Shown here: one piece after another, positions 56,405 through 64,000 of the stretch
Numbering within the stretch: position 1 is the first letter of the stretch
How the letters are laid out: every line of letters begins with the position of its first letter
From: Sympetrum striolatum
Taxonomy: Eukaryota > Arthropoda > Insecta > Odonata > Libellulidae
Length of the DNA stretch: 64,000 nt
Assembly (NCBI GenBank): GCA_947579665.1
Contig: CANPUZ010000055.1
Location: 248,001-312,000, forward strand
Reading direction: 5' to 3'
Program-made: the position numbers and the translations under genes
The notes under the pieces: model-generated
The model's input: the letters and a program-made list of their open reading frames with translations, nothing else
Told to the model about the DNA's origin: nothing
Databases searched by the model: none

Positions 56405-57400
56405 ATGGCTGGCAAAAAGCGAGGAACACGCGACCTGAGACAACTCGGGAAAGATTTTGTATTGTTTTGGCCTTCCGTTTCTCCATCGCGAACAACCGAG
56501 CAATATTTGCACCTTTTACTCCTTATTCTAAGTTACACTTCCAAGGAGCGTTTGGAAAGCTGAACTACGTAAGAGACCTCACACACGCGAACAGGTAATC
56601 CTTTGGGATGATAAAGACATCACCGTCCATGACGCGATTTTTCCTAATCCTGATTACTCTTCCTTTCGTGAGGTGTCCCCAACCCAGGCTTTTGAGCGTT
56701 TTTTGACGAAGAAGTCGTTTCACTTCTGGTGATGGAATCGAATAAGTATGCCCTGTTCTGCAATTGTGGAAATCCGAATGTAACAGCTGAGGAAATGAAA
56801 TTGTTTGTTGCAATTCTCTTCCTCAGTGGGTACAATACGGTTCCTAGAAAAAGGCATTATTGGGATGCAGCTTACGGCATAAGGAATTAACTTGTTTATA
56901 AGTCAATGAGGCGAGATAGATTTTTGCAAATTAACCGATTTATTCATTGCTGTGACAATACTGCTGTTGATACCTCCGATAGAAGGTGGAAATTGCGCCC
57001 TCTTATGAATATGTTAAAGAAAAAAATTAGTGAATATTTCAAAGAGAGTAGTGCTTAAGTTTCGATGAGTCCATGGTTTCATATTTTGGGAGGCATGGAT
57101 GGAAACAATTCATTCGAGGGAAGCCCATAAGATTTGGTTATAAGGTTTGGTGTCTCAATACCCCACCTTGTAAATTTTGACACTTATTAGGGAAATAGTC
57201 CCAGGAAAGTGGAAAGCTACGAGAAAGAATTAGGAAAGGCCGCAGAACATTTAGTTGGAATGACAGATGAACTGAAACAGAAAGAGTTACCTTCCCGATT
57301 CTATTTTGATAATTATTTCACGAACTACGACTTAGTGAAATATCTCCGCGGAAGGAATTATGTTGCAACAGGAACAGTGAGGGAAAATAGAATTCTTCCC

Positions 57401-57452
57401 CCTGCCATACGCCTCTGGCGGCTCGCGGGGTATATATCTAAATCTAAATACC
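57401..57452. other. GC-rich insertion within the transposase pseudogene
   Basis: The transposase frame reads TGTVRENR up to about 57,391 and resumes as SLKLSKELAKLKR from about 57,463. Between them lies about 50 bp not expected from the family, with a GC-rich core (57,403-57,430) that can form the small hairpin CGCC-TCT-GGCG, followed by an AT-rich tail. The core's base composition stands out from the surrounding transposon. It may be a fragment of another repeat; I do not recognise it, and exact edges are uncertain by a few bases. Confidence 0.55.
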
Positions 57453-57957
57453 TAAAAAATGTTCTCTGAAGCTCTCTAAGGAATTAGCAAAGTTAAAGCG
57501 AGTATCTTTTGAGGCCAAAAGATCCGTGAAAAACAACATTCTCGAGGAGAAATAGGTGGACAATGCTGTCGTTTCGGTTATGTCCTCATGTCACGGAATT
57601 AATCCGATATCTGGGGTTGGGAGATTCTCCAAAAGTGAGAAAGATAGACTACTTGTGCCACGGCCCGCGATGTTATAGGAAAATACAATAAATTTATGGG
57701 GGCACAGATTGAATGGACTGGAATATTTCTCTTTATCGTGTGGGTGACAGAGGAAAGAAATGGTGGTGGCCTATTTTTACGTGGATGCTTGATTCCGTGA
57801 TGCACAATGCATAGTTGTTGACGAGGAAAACAGGGAAAAGTACAACCCAGTTAGAGTTCCGATGGGTAGTTGCGCAGACTTACCTGGAGAGATTCAAGAA
57901 TACGCCGAAATCTGTAGGACGTTTACCTGCGTCCATAAGCAGTGAAATTGGAATGAT

Positions 57958-58036
57958 GTATGTAAACTAATCATGAGATCATATTTTGACATACAACAGT
58001 CTGCATATGATTACTAAAAGCGGGTTTTCTTTCCAG
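57958..58036 (+). other. Probable 79-bp spliceosomal intron in the transposase
   Basis: The segment begins GTATGT and ends TTTCTTTCCAG, with CTAAT-type branch-point candidates near 57,967. Removing it joins AT at 57,956-57,957 to T at 58,037, giving an ATT codon (phase 2). It also keeps the frame open from the acidic linker upstream into the VSDEIRYDGYN segment and the Cys-rich finger downstream. Read straight through, the segment has a TAA in that frame (TGT-AAA-CTA-ATC avoids it only in other frames), and no family homology is visible. Introns occur in some piggyBac-like transposases; splicing here is inferred from sequence alone. Confidence 0.65.
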
Positions 58037-58037
58037 T

Positions 58038-58205
58038 GTTTCTGATGAAATAAGGTACGATGGGTATAACCACCTCGTGCAATCCGCCACCCAGAGGCGA
58101 AGGTGTGCCCATGAAAATTGTACATGCAGAACACGAACGGAGTACGGAAAATGTAATGTAGGGCTATGCATTGACTGTTTCACAAAATTCCACATTCTGC
58201 AGTAA
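58038..58205 (+). other. Transposase C-terminal cysteine-rich domain (remnant)
   Basis: Open for 55 codons to TAA. It reads RYDGYNHLVQS, then a cluster with RRRCAHENCTC, KCNVGLCIDC and a closing FTKFH. The Cys/His spacing is that of the C-terminal zinc-binding domain of piggyBac-family transposases, which in piggyBac itself contacts the end repeats. One position just before GKC encodes Tyr (TAC) where I would expect Cys from related proteins; this may be a point mutation. This is the best preserved part of the pseudogene. Confidence 0.8.
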
Positions 58206-58383
58206 TACAATGAAGCCACAATGGCAAACTGTTTATTTACTTTCACTATTTTTGACTTTGAGGATTCCTGTAAAATTTATATAATTTTTAAAATCTTAGG
58301 GCAATAATTTGTTTAAACATATTCTTATAATTTTTATGATATTTCATGTTAAAAATGTAAAAATAAGTGGAAAAATACAAAAC

Positions 58384-58389
58384 AATAAA
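58384..58389 (+). terminator. Probable polyadenylation signal of the transposase
   Basis: AATAAA about 180 bp after the transposase stop codon and inside the element, in an AT-rich 3' region. Position and strand fit a poly(A) signal for the transposase transcript. In sequence this AT-rich such a hexamer can also arise by chance. Confidence 0.45.
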
Positions 58390-58453
58390 TAGTTTGTTCA
58401 GCTAGCTGTAAATTTCCGAAAATTCCTTAAACCTTCAATTTTATACCCCCAAG

Positions 58454-58477
58454 CGCCTAGCGGTACCATATGGTACC
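58454..58477 (+). repeat. Subterminal repeat copy 3
   Basis: CGCCTAGCGGTACC followed by ATATGGTACC; 58,462-58,477 is the same perfect 16-bp palindrome as in copy 2. It lies about 120 bp inside the right end and has the same orientation as copy 1, so relative to their own termini copies 1 and 3 point in opposite senses. Ends of this kind are asymmetric, as in other piggyBac elements. Confidence 0.85.
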
Positions 58478-58594
58478 AGGCTATATCTCCGTAACTAATG
58501 ATGTTAAAAGAAAAACGATTGGATAATTTGACTTAGATAGTAATACGCATTAACATACTTGATTATAATTAAATTCGAAGAACATTTTTTTTCC

Positions 58595-58607
58595 AGGCGT
58601 TACCGGG
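58595..58607 (-). repeat. Right terminal inverted repeat, 13 bp
   Basis: AGGCGTTACCGGG, the exact reverse complement of the left terminus at 55,650-55,662. It is followed at once by the TTAA target copy. Confidence 0.95.
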
Positions 58608-58611
58608 TTAA
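58608..58611. repeat. Right TTAA target site duplication
   Basis: TTAA directly after the right terminus, continuing into satellite ATGACGACC. It pairs with the copy at 55,646-55,649. Confidence 0.97.
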
Positions 58612-59649
58612 ATGACGACCTGTTGAATATTTTGATAATAGTTTAATATTTTCAATTTAAATTGCGTTTCTTATCGTTTTTCAGACCCTGGTTGCTTCAA
58701 CAATGCGCTCTTTAGGAATTGTGCTGAGGATACAAGAGAGTGACTTTGAGAGGGAATCCCCATTGCTGTTGCTTGGCTTAGAATAAGTATATTGTGAACA
58801 AAATGCCGTTACTCGATAGATTTTAAATAGTTTAAATAGAGACCTGTTGAATATTTTGATAAAAGTTTAATATTTTCAATTTAAATTGCGTTTCTTATCG
58901 TTTTTAAGACCCTGGTTGCTTCAACAATGCGCTCTTTAGGAATGTTGCTGAGGATACAAGAGAGTGACTTTGAGAGGGAATCCCCATTGCTGTTGCTTGG
59001 CTTAGAATAAGTATATTGTGAACAAAATGCCGTTACTCGATAGATTTTAAATAGTTTAAATAGAGACCTGTTGAATATTTTGATAAAAGTTTAATATTTT
59101 CAATTTAAATTGCGTTTCTTATCGTTTTTAAGACCCTGGTTGCTTCAACAATGCGCTCTTTAGGAATTGTGCTGAGGATACAAGAGAGTGACTTTGAGTG
59201 GGATTCCCCATTGCTGTTGCTTGGCTTAGAATAAGTATATTGTGAACAAAATGCCGTTACTCGATCGATTTTAATTAGTTTAAATGACGACCTGTTGAAT
59301 ATTTTGATAGTAGTTTAATATTTTCAATTTAAATTGCGTTTCTTATCGTTTTTAAGACCCTGGTTGCTTCAACAATGCGCTCTTTAGGAATGGTGCTGAG
59401 GATACAAGAGAGTGACTTTGAGAGGGAATCCCCATTGCTGTTGCTTGGCTTAGAATAAGTATATTGTGAACAAAATGCCGTTACTCGATAGATTTTAATT
59501 AGTTTAAATAGAGACCTGTTGAATATTTTGATAAAAGTTTAATATTTTTAATTTAAATTGCGTTTCTTATCATTTTTAAGACCCTGGTTGCTTCAACAAT
59601 GCGCTCTTTAGGAATGGTGCTGAGGATACAAGAGAGTGACTTTGAGAGG

Positions 59650-60550
59650 GAATCCCCATTGCTGTTGCTTGATTTAGAATAAGTATATTGTGACCAAAAT
59701 GGCGTTACTCGATCGATTTTAATTAGTTTAAATGACGACCTGTTGAATATTTTGATAATAGTTTAATATTTTCAATTTAAATTGCGTTTCTTATTGTTTT
59801 TCAGACCCTGGTTGCTTCAACAATGCGCTCTTTAGGAATGGTGCTGAGGATACAAGAGAGTGACTTTGAGTGGGAATCCCCATTGCTGTTGCTAGGCTTA
59901 GAATAAGTATATTGTGACCAAAATGGCGTTACTCGATCGATTTTAATTAGTTTAAATGACGACCTGTTGAATATTTTGATAATAGTTTAATATTTTCAAT
60001 TTAAATTGCGTTTCTTATCGTTTTTCAGACCCTGGTTGCTTCAACAATGCGCTCTTTAGGAATGGTGCTGAGGATACAAGAGAGTGACTTTGAGAGGGAA
60101 TCCCCATTGCTGTTGCTTGATTTAGAATAAGTATATTGTGACCAAAATGGCGTTACTCGATCGATTTTAATTAGTTTAAATGACGACCTGTTGAATATTT
60201 TGATAATAGTTTAATATTTTCAATTTAAATTGCGTTTCTTATTGTTTTTCAGACCCTGGTTGCTTCAACAATGCGCTCTTTAGGAATGGTGCTGAGGATA
60301 CAAGAGAGTGACTTTGAGTGGGAATCCCCATTGCTGTTGCTAGGCTTAGAATAAGTATATTGTGACCAAAATGGCGTTACTCGATCGATTTTAATTAGTT
60401 TAAATGACGACCTGTTGAATATTTTGATAATAGTTTAATATTTTCAATTTAAATTGCGTTTCTTATCGTTTTTCAGACCCTGGTTGCTTCAACAATGCGC
60501 TCTTTAGGAATGGTGCTGAGGATACAAGAGAGTGACTTTGAGTGGGAATC
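59650..60550 (+). repeat. Tandem dimer duplication in class C (448 bp)
   Basis: A pair of monomers, one with TTGCTTGATTTAGAATAAG and one with TTGCTAGGCTTAG, both carrying AAAATGGCG, appears at about 59,660-60,105 and again at about 60,108-60,553. The left flank of the transposon has the pair once (about 54,680-55,130), so this dimer was added after the nine-monomer duplication. It explains why the left-right offset grows from 4,978 to 5,426 bp beyond this point (GGATTAG at 55,141 and 60,567). Confidence 0.75.
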
Positions 60551-63329
60551 CCCATTGCTGTTGCTTGGATTAGAATAAGTATATTATGTCCAAAATGCCG
60601 TTACTCGATCGATTTTAATTAGTTTAAATGACGACCTGTTGAATATTTTGATAATAGTTTAATATTTTCAATTTAAATTGCGTTTCTTATCGTTTTTCAG
60701 ACCCTGGTTGCTTCAACAATGCGCTCTTTAGGAATGGTGCTGAGGATACAAGAGAGTGACTTTGAGTGGGAATCCCCATTGCTGTTGCTTGGATTAGAAT
60801 AAGTATATTGTGTCCAAAATGCCGTTACTCGATCGATTTTAAATAGTTTAAATGACGACCTGTTGAATATTTTGATAATAGTTTAATATTTTCAATTTAA
60901 ATTGCGTTTCTTATCTTTTTTCAGACCCTGGTTGCTTCAAGAATGCGCTCTTTAGGAATGGTGCTGGGATACAAGAGAGTGACTTTGAGTGGGAATCCCC
61001 ATTGCTGTTGCTAGAATTAGAATAAGTATATTGTGTCGAAAATGCCGTTACTCGATCGATTTTAAATAGTTTAAATGACGACCTGTTGAATATTTTGATA
61101 AAAGTTTAATATTTTCAATTTAAATTGCGTTTCTTATCGTTTTTCAGACCCTGGTTGCTTCAACAATGCGCTCTTTAGGAATGGTGCTGAGGATACAAGA
61201 GAGTGACTTTGAGTGGGAATCCCCATTGCTGTTGCTTGGATTAGAATAAGTATATTGTGTCCAAAATGCTGTTACTCGATCGATTTTAATTAGTTTAAAT
61301 GACGACCTGTTGAATATTTTGATAATAGTTTAATATTTTCAATTTAAATTGCGTTTCTTATCGTTTTTCAGACCCTGGTTGCTTCAACAATACGCTCTTT
61401 AGGAATGGTGCTGAGGATACAAGAGAGTGACTTTGAGTGGGAATCCCCATTGCTGTTGCTTGGATTAGAATAAGTATATTGTGAACAAAATGCCGTTACT
61501 CGATCGATTATAATTAGTTTAAATGAAGACCTGTTGAATATTTTGATAATAGTTTAATATTTGTAATTTAAATTGCGTTTCTTATTGTTTTTAAGACCCT
61601 GGTTGCTTCAACAATGCGCTCTTTAGGAATGGTGCTGAGGATACAAGAGAGTGACTTTGAGTGGGAATCCCCATTGCTGTTGATAGGCTTAGAATAAGTA
61701 TATTGTGTCCAAAATGCCGTTGCTCGATCGATTTTAAATAGTTTAAATGACGACCTGTTGAATATTTTGATAATAGTTTAATATTTTCAATTTAAATTGC
61801 GTTTCTTATCTTATTTCAGACCCTGGTTGCTTCAACAATGCGCTCTTTAGGAATGGTGCTGAGGATACAAGAGAGTGACTTTGAGTGGGAATCCCCATTG
61901 CTGTTGCTAGAATTAGAATAAGTATATTGTGTCCGAAATGCCGTTACTCGATCGATTTTAATTAGTTTAAATGACGACCTGTTGAAAATTTTGATAATAG
62001 TTTAATATTTTTAATTTAAATTGCGTTTCTTATCGTTTTTCAGACCCTGGTTGCTTCAACAATGCGCTCTTTAGGAATGGTGCTGAGGATACAAGAGAGT
62101 GACTTTGAGTGGGAATCCCCATTGCTGTTGCTTGGATTAGAATAAGTATATTGTGTCCAAAATGCCGTTACTCGATCGATTTTAATTAGTTTAAATGACG
62201 ATCTGTTGAATATTTTGATAATAGTTTAATATTTTCAATTTAAATTGCGTTTCTTATCGATTTTCAGACCCTGGTTGCTTCAACAATGCGCTCTTTAGGA
62301 ATGGTGCTGAGGATACAAGAGAGTGACTTTGAGTGGGAATCCCCATTGCTGTTGTTAGGCTTAGTATAAGTATATTTTGACCAAAATGCCGTTACTCGAT
62401 CGATTTTAAATAGTTTAAATGACGACCTGTTGAATATTTTGATAATAGTTTAATATTTTCAATTTAAATTGCGTTTCTTATCGTTTTTCAGACCCTGGTT
62501 GCTTCAACAATGCGCTCTTTAGGAATGGTGCTGAGGATACAAGAGAGTGACTTTGAGTGGGAATCCCCATTGCTATTGCTTGGATTAGAATAAGTATATT
62601 GTGTACAAAATGCTGTTACTCGATCGATTTTAATTAGTTTAAATGACGACCTGTTGAATATTTTGATAATAGTTTACTATTTTCAATTTAAATTGCGTTT
62701 CTTATCGTTTTTCAGACCCTGGTTGCTTCAACAATGCGCTCTTTAGGAATGGTGCTGAGGATACAAGAGAGTGACTTTGAGTGGGAATCCCCATTGCTGT
62801 TGCTTGGATTAGAATAAGTATATTGTGTCCAAAATGCTGTTACTCGATCGATTTTAGTTAGTTTAAATGACGACCTGTTGAATATTTTGATAATAGTTTA
62901 ATATTTTCAATTTAAATTGCGTTTCTTATCGTTTTTCAGACCCTGGTTGCTTCAACAATGCGCTCTTTAGGAATGGTGCTGAGGATACAAGAGAGTGACT
63001 TTGAGAGGGAATCCCCATTGCTGTTGCTTGGATTAGAATAAGTATATTGTGACCAAAATGCCGTTAAACGATCGATTTTAATTAGTTTAAATAGAGACCT
63101 GTTGAATATTTTGATAAAAGTTTAATATTTTCAAATTAAATTGCGTTTCTTATCGTTTTTAAGACCCTGGTTGCTTCAAAATGCGCTCTTTAGGAATTGT
63201 GCTGAGGATACAAGAGAGTGACTTTGAGAGGGAATCCCCATTGCTGTTGCTTGGCTTAGAATAAGTATATTGTGAACAAAATGCCGTTACTCGATCGATT
63301 TTAATTAGTTTAAATAGAGACCTGTTGAA

Positions 63330-64000
63330 TATATTGATAGTATTTTAATATTTTCAATTTAAATTGCGTTTATTATCGTTTTACAGACCCTGGTTGCTTC
63401 AACAATGCGCTCTTTAGGAATTGTGCTGAGGATACAAGAGAGTGACTTTGAGAGGGATTCCCATTGCTGTTGCTTGGCTTAGAATAAGTATATTGTGAAC
63501 AAAATGCCGTTACTCGATCGATTTTAATTAGTTTAAATAGAGACCTGTTGAATATTTTGATAGTAGTTTAATATTTTCAATTTAAATTGCGTTTATTATC
63601 GTTTTACAGACTCTGGTTGCTTCAACAATGCGCTCTTTAGGAATTGTGCTGAGGATACAAGAGAGTGACTTTGAGAGGGATTCCCATTGCTGTTGCTTGG
63701 CTTAGAATAAGTATATTGTGAACAAAATGCCGTTACTCGATCGATTTTAATTAGTTTAAATGGAGACCTGTTGAATATTTTGATAGTAGTTTAATATTTT
63801 CAATTTAAATTGCGTATATGATCGTTTTTCAGACCCTGGTTGCTTCAACAATGCGCTCTTTAGGAATTGTGCTGAGGATACAAGAGAGTGACTTTGAGAG
63901 GGATTCCCATTGCTGTTGCTTGGCTTAGAATAAGTATATTGTGAACAAAATGCCGTTACTCGATCGATTTTAATTAGTTTAAATGGAGACCTGTTGAATA
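63330..64000 (+). repeat. Return of class A monomers at the right edge
   Basis: Three monomers with TTTATTATCG, mostly GTTTTACAG, and GGGATTCCC. One near 63,813 carries the rare GCGTATATGATCGTTTTTCAG, which otherwise appears only near 49,218. The change from class C to class A occurs across one or two class B units (about 63,060-63,330). Confidence 0.75.

Larger units (their letters stand above)
56405..58205 (+). pseudogene. piggyBac-type transposase (DDE_Tnp_1_7 family), degenerate
   Basis: Remains of the transposase that would cut and paste this element at TTAA. Recognisable in order: an N-terminal stretch with FFDEEVVSLL and NVTAEEMKLF (56,699-56,809); LFLSGYN and YW; a segment ending LRPL; the first catalytic Asp in FDESM (codon 57,064-57,066) followed by [16 protein letters not shown]; the second in FYFDNYFTNYDL (57,308-57,310); GINPISGVGRFSKSEK; the third and fourth in TD-stop-MDW (57,707-57,709 and 57,716-57,718), three codons apart as D447/D450 in piggyBac; and a C-terminal Cys/His-rich finger ending at TAA 58,203. 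Lesions: frame changes near 56,700, 57,056, 57,170 and 57,700; stops at 56,888, 57,188, 57,553, 57,676, 57,710 and 57,812; and an insertion at 57,401-57,452. The start is uncertain. An ATG at 56,405 has a good context and opens 52 codons, but its protein is not recognisable. Confidence 0.92.
58206..58594. other. Transposon 3' non-coding region
   Basis: AT-rich sequence after the transposase stop, with stops in all frames. It holds the AATAAA at 58,384-58,389 and the third subterminal repeat at 58,454-58,477, and then leads to the right terminal repeat through an A/T-run. No gene is visible. Confidence 0.7.
55650..58607 (+). mobile_element. piggyBac-type DNA transposon, decayed (2,958 bp)
   Basis: Non-satellite insert bounded by TTAA on both sides, with perfect 13-bp terminal inverted repeats that begin CCC, as piggyBac-superfamily ends do. 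Its size (2.96 kb) is normal for a full-length autonomous member. It contains a palindromic subterminal repeat in three copies, a transposase pseudogene read on the plus strand (about 56,405-58,205), a 3' AATAAA and AT-rich ends. Frameshifts, in-frame stops and a GC-rich insertion rule out an active transposase from this copy. The ends are intact, so in principle it could still be mobilised by a transposase supplied from elsewhere; this is inference. Confidence 0.96.
53730..60110 (+). repeat. Nine-monomer duplication flanking the transposon
   Basis: Private satellite variants left of the element recur right of it with a constant offset of 4,978 bp, for example GGAATGTTGCTG (T at 53,967 and 58,945) and GAGTGGGATTCCCC (T at 54,221 and 59,199). 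Subtracting the 2,958-bp element and one 4-bp target copy leaves 2,016 bp, which is nine 224-bp monomers. The satellite was therefore duplicated as a nine-unit block (about 53,730-55,645 and 58,700-60,630), and the transposon lies at or next to the junction of the two copies. Confidence 0.8.
58608..64000 (+). repeat. Satellite DNA array, right block
   Basis: The same satellite continues in the same orientation and phase, about 24 monomers to the window edge, where the last one is cut. Units to about 59,600 are class B/C mixed. About 59,650-63,050 is mainly class C (ATGACGACC, GTTTTTCAG, GAATGGTGCTG, GGATTAGAATAAG, GTGTCC). One or two class B units follow, and class A (GTTTATTATCGTTTTACAG, GGGATTCCC) returns from about 63,330. 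No gene is visible. Confidence 0.97.

Noticed and set aside
56181..56495. Minus-strand open frame of 104 codons
   Set aside because: No recognisable motif; it overlaps the probable transposase 5' end on the opposite strand, and a frame of this size is possible by chance here.
56371..56598. Plus-strand open frame of 75 codons starting MAEGNTT
   Set aside because: It is in a different frame from the recognisable transposase segments and shows no family motif. The ATG at 56,405 in another frame has a better context, though it is also uncertain.
57599..58246. Minus-strand open frames at 57,599-57,805 and 57,971-58,246
   Set aside because: They are antisense to the recognisable GVGRFSKSEK, MDW and Cys-rich segments of the transposase, and one crosses the predicted intron. 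They are shadows.
55650..58607. Retroelement or viral origin for the insert
   Set aside because: No reverse transcriptase, LTR or poly(A) tail. TTAA duplications, CCC-starting inverted ends and the DDD-type transposase place it among piggyBac DNA transposons.
1..64000. Tandem gene family or repetitive structural protein
   Set aside because: Units of 223/224 bp shift the frame each time and stops occur in all frames within each unit, so no long coding frame exists.
1..64000. Ribosomal DNA spacer or tRNA/5S cluster
   Set aside because: No rRNA- or tRNA-like conserved sequence, no cloverleaf and no box A/B pattern was recognised in the unit.
1..64000. Assembly artefact as explanation for all the repeats
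   Set aside because: Private variants differ from unit to unit and the blocks have varied lengths and offsets, which is unlike simple duplication of a contig. Individual block copies could still be wrong in number, so long-read support is needed for exact counts.

Overview
The window is almost entirely one tandem satellite DNA array, broken once by a decayed piggyBac-type (TTAA-specific) DNA transposon. No intact protein-coding gene is visible. The host is a eukaryote. An animal, and probably an arthropod, is my inference, from the AT-rich 223-bp satellite, a piggyBac-family element with a short (79 bp) GT-AG intron-like segment, and an AATAAA signal. I do not recognise the satellite family and cannot name a species.

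Layout. Positions 1-55,649 are head-to-tail monomers on one strand, period 223 bp (224 bp where a GGGAATCCCC variant adds a base). From length divided by period this is about 249 monomers. Positions 55,650-58,607 (2,958 bp) are the transposon: 13-bp perfect terminal inverted repeats, TTAA target duplications on both sides, three copies of a palindromic subterminal repeat, and a transposase pseudogene carrying several frameshifts and stops. Codons for all four catalytic aspartates are still recognisable. Positions 58,608-64,000 resume the same satellite in the same orientation and phase, about 24 more monomers.

Structure inside the satellite. Monomers fall into at least three variant classes. 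Class A (GGGATTCCC, GTTTTACAG) fills 1 to about 46.9 kb and returns at about 50.5-52.6 kb and after about 63.3 kb. Classes B (GATAGATTTTAAATAG, TAGAGACC, GTTTTTAAG) and C (GAGTGGGAATCCCC, ATGACGACC, GTTTTTCAG, GAATGGTGCTG) dominate about 46.9-50.5 kb and 52.6-63.3 kb. Shared private mutations show many nested block duplications of 2, 3, 6, 7, 8, 9, 10, 12, 14, 15, 25 and 43 monomers. The array therefore grew by repeated segmental amplification and has no single fixed higher-order repeat.

How it fits together. The satellite offers about four TTAA sites per monomer, and the transposon used one of them in a class C monomer. The element is now dead by its coding lesions. It lies next to a nine-monomer duplication whose two copies flank it. 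The most interesting points are the local history of block duplications, the tripled subterminal repeat of the transposon, and conserved motifs in each monomer (a splice-acceptor-like AG followed by a short open frame, a kappa-B-like decamer, and a 12-bp palindrome).
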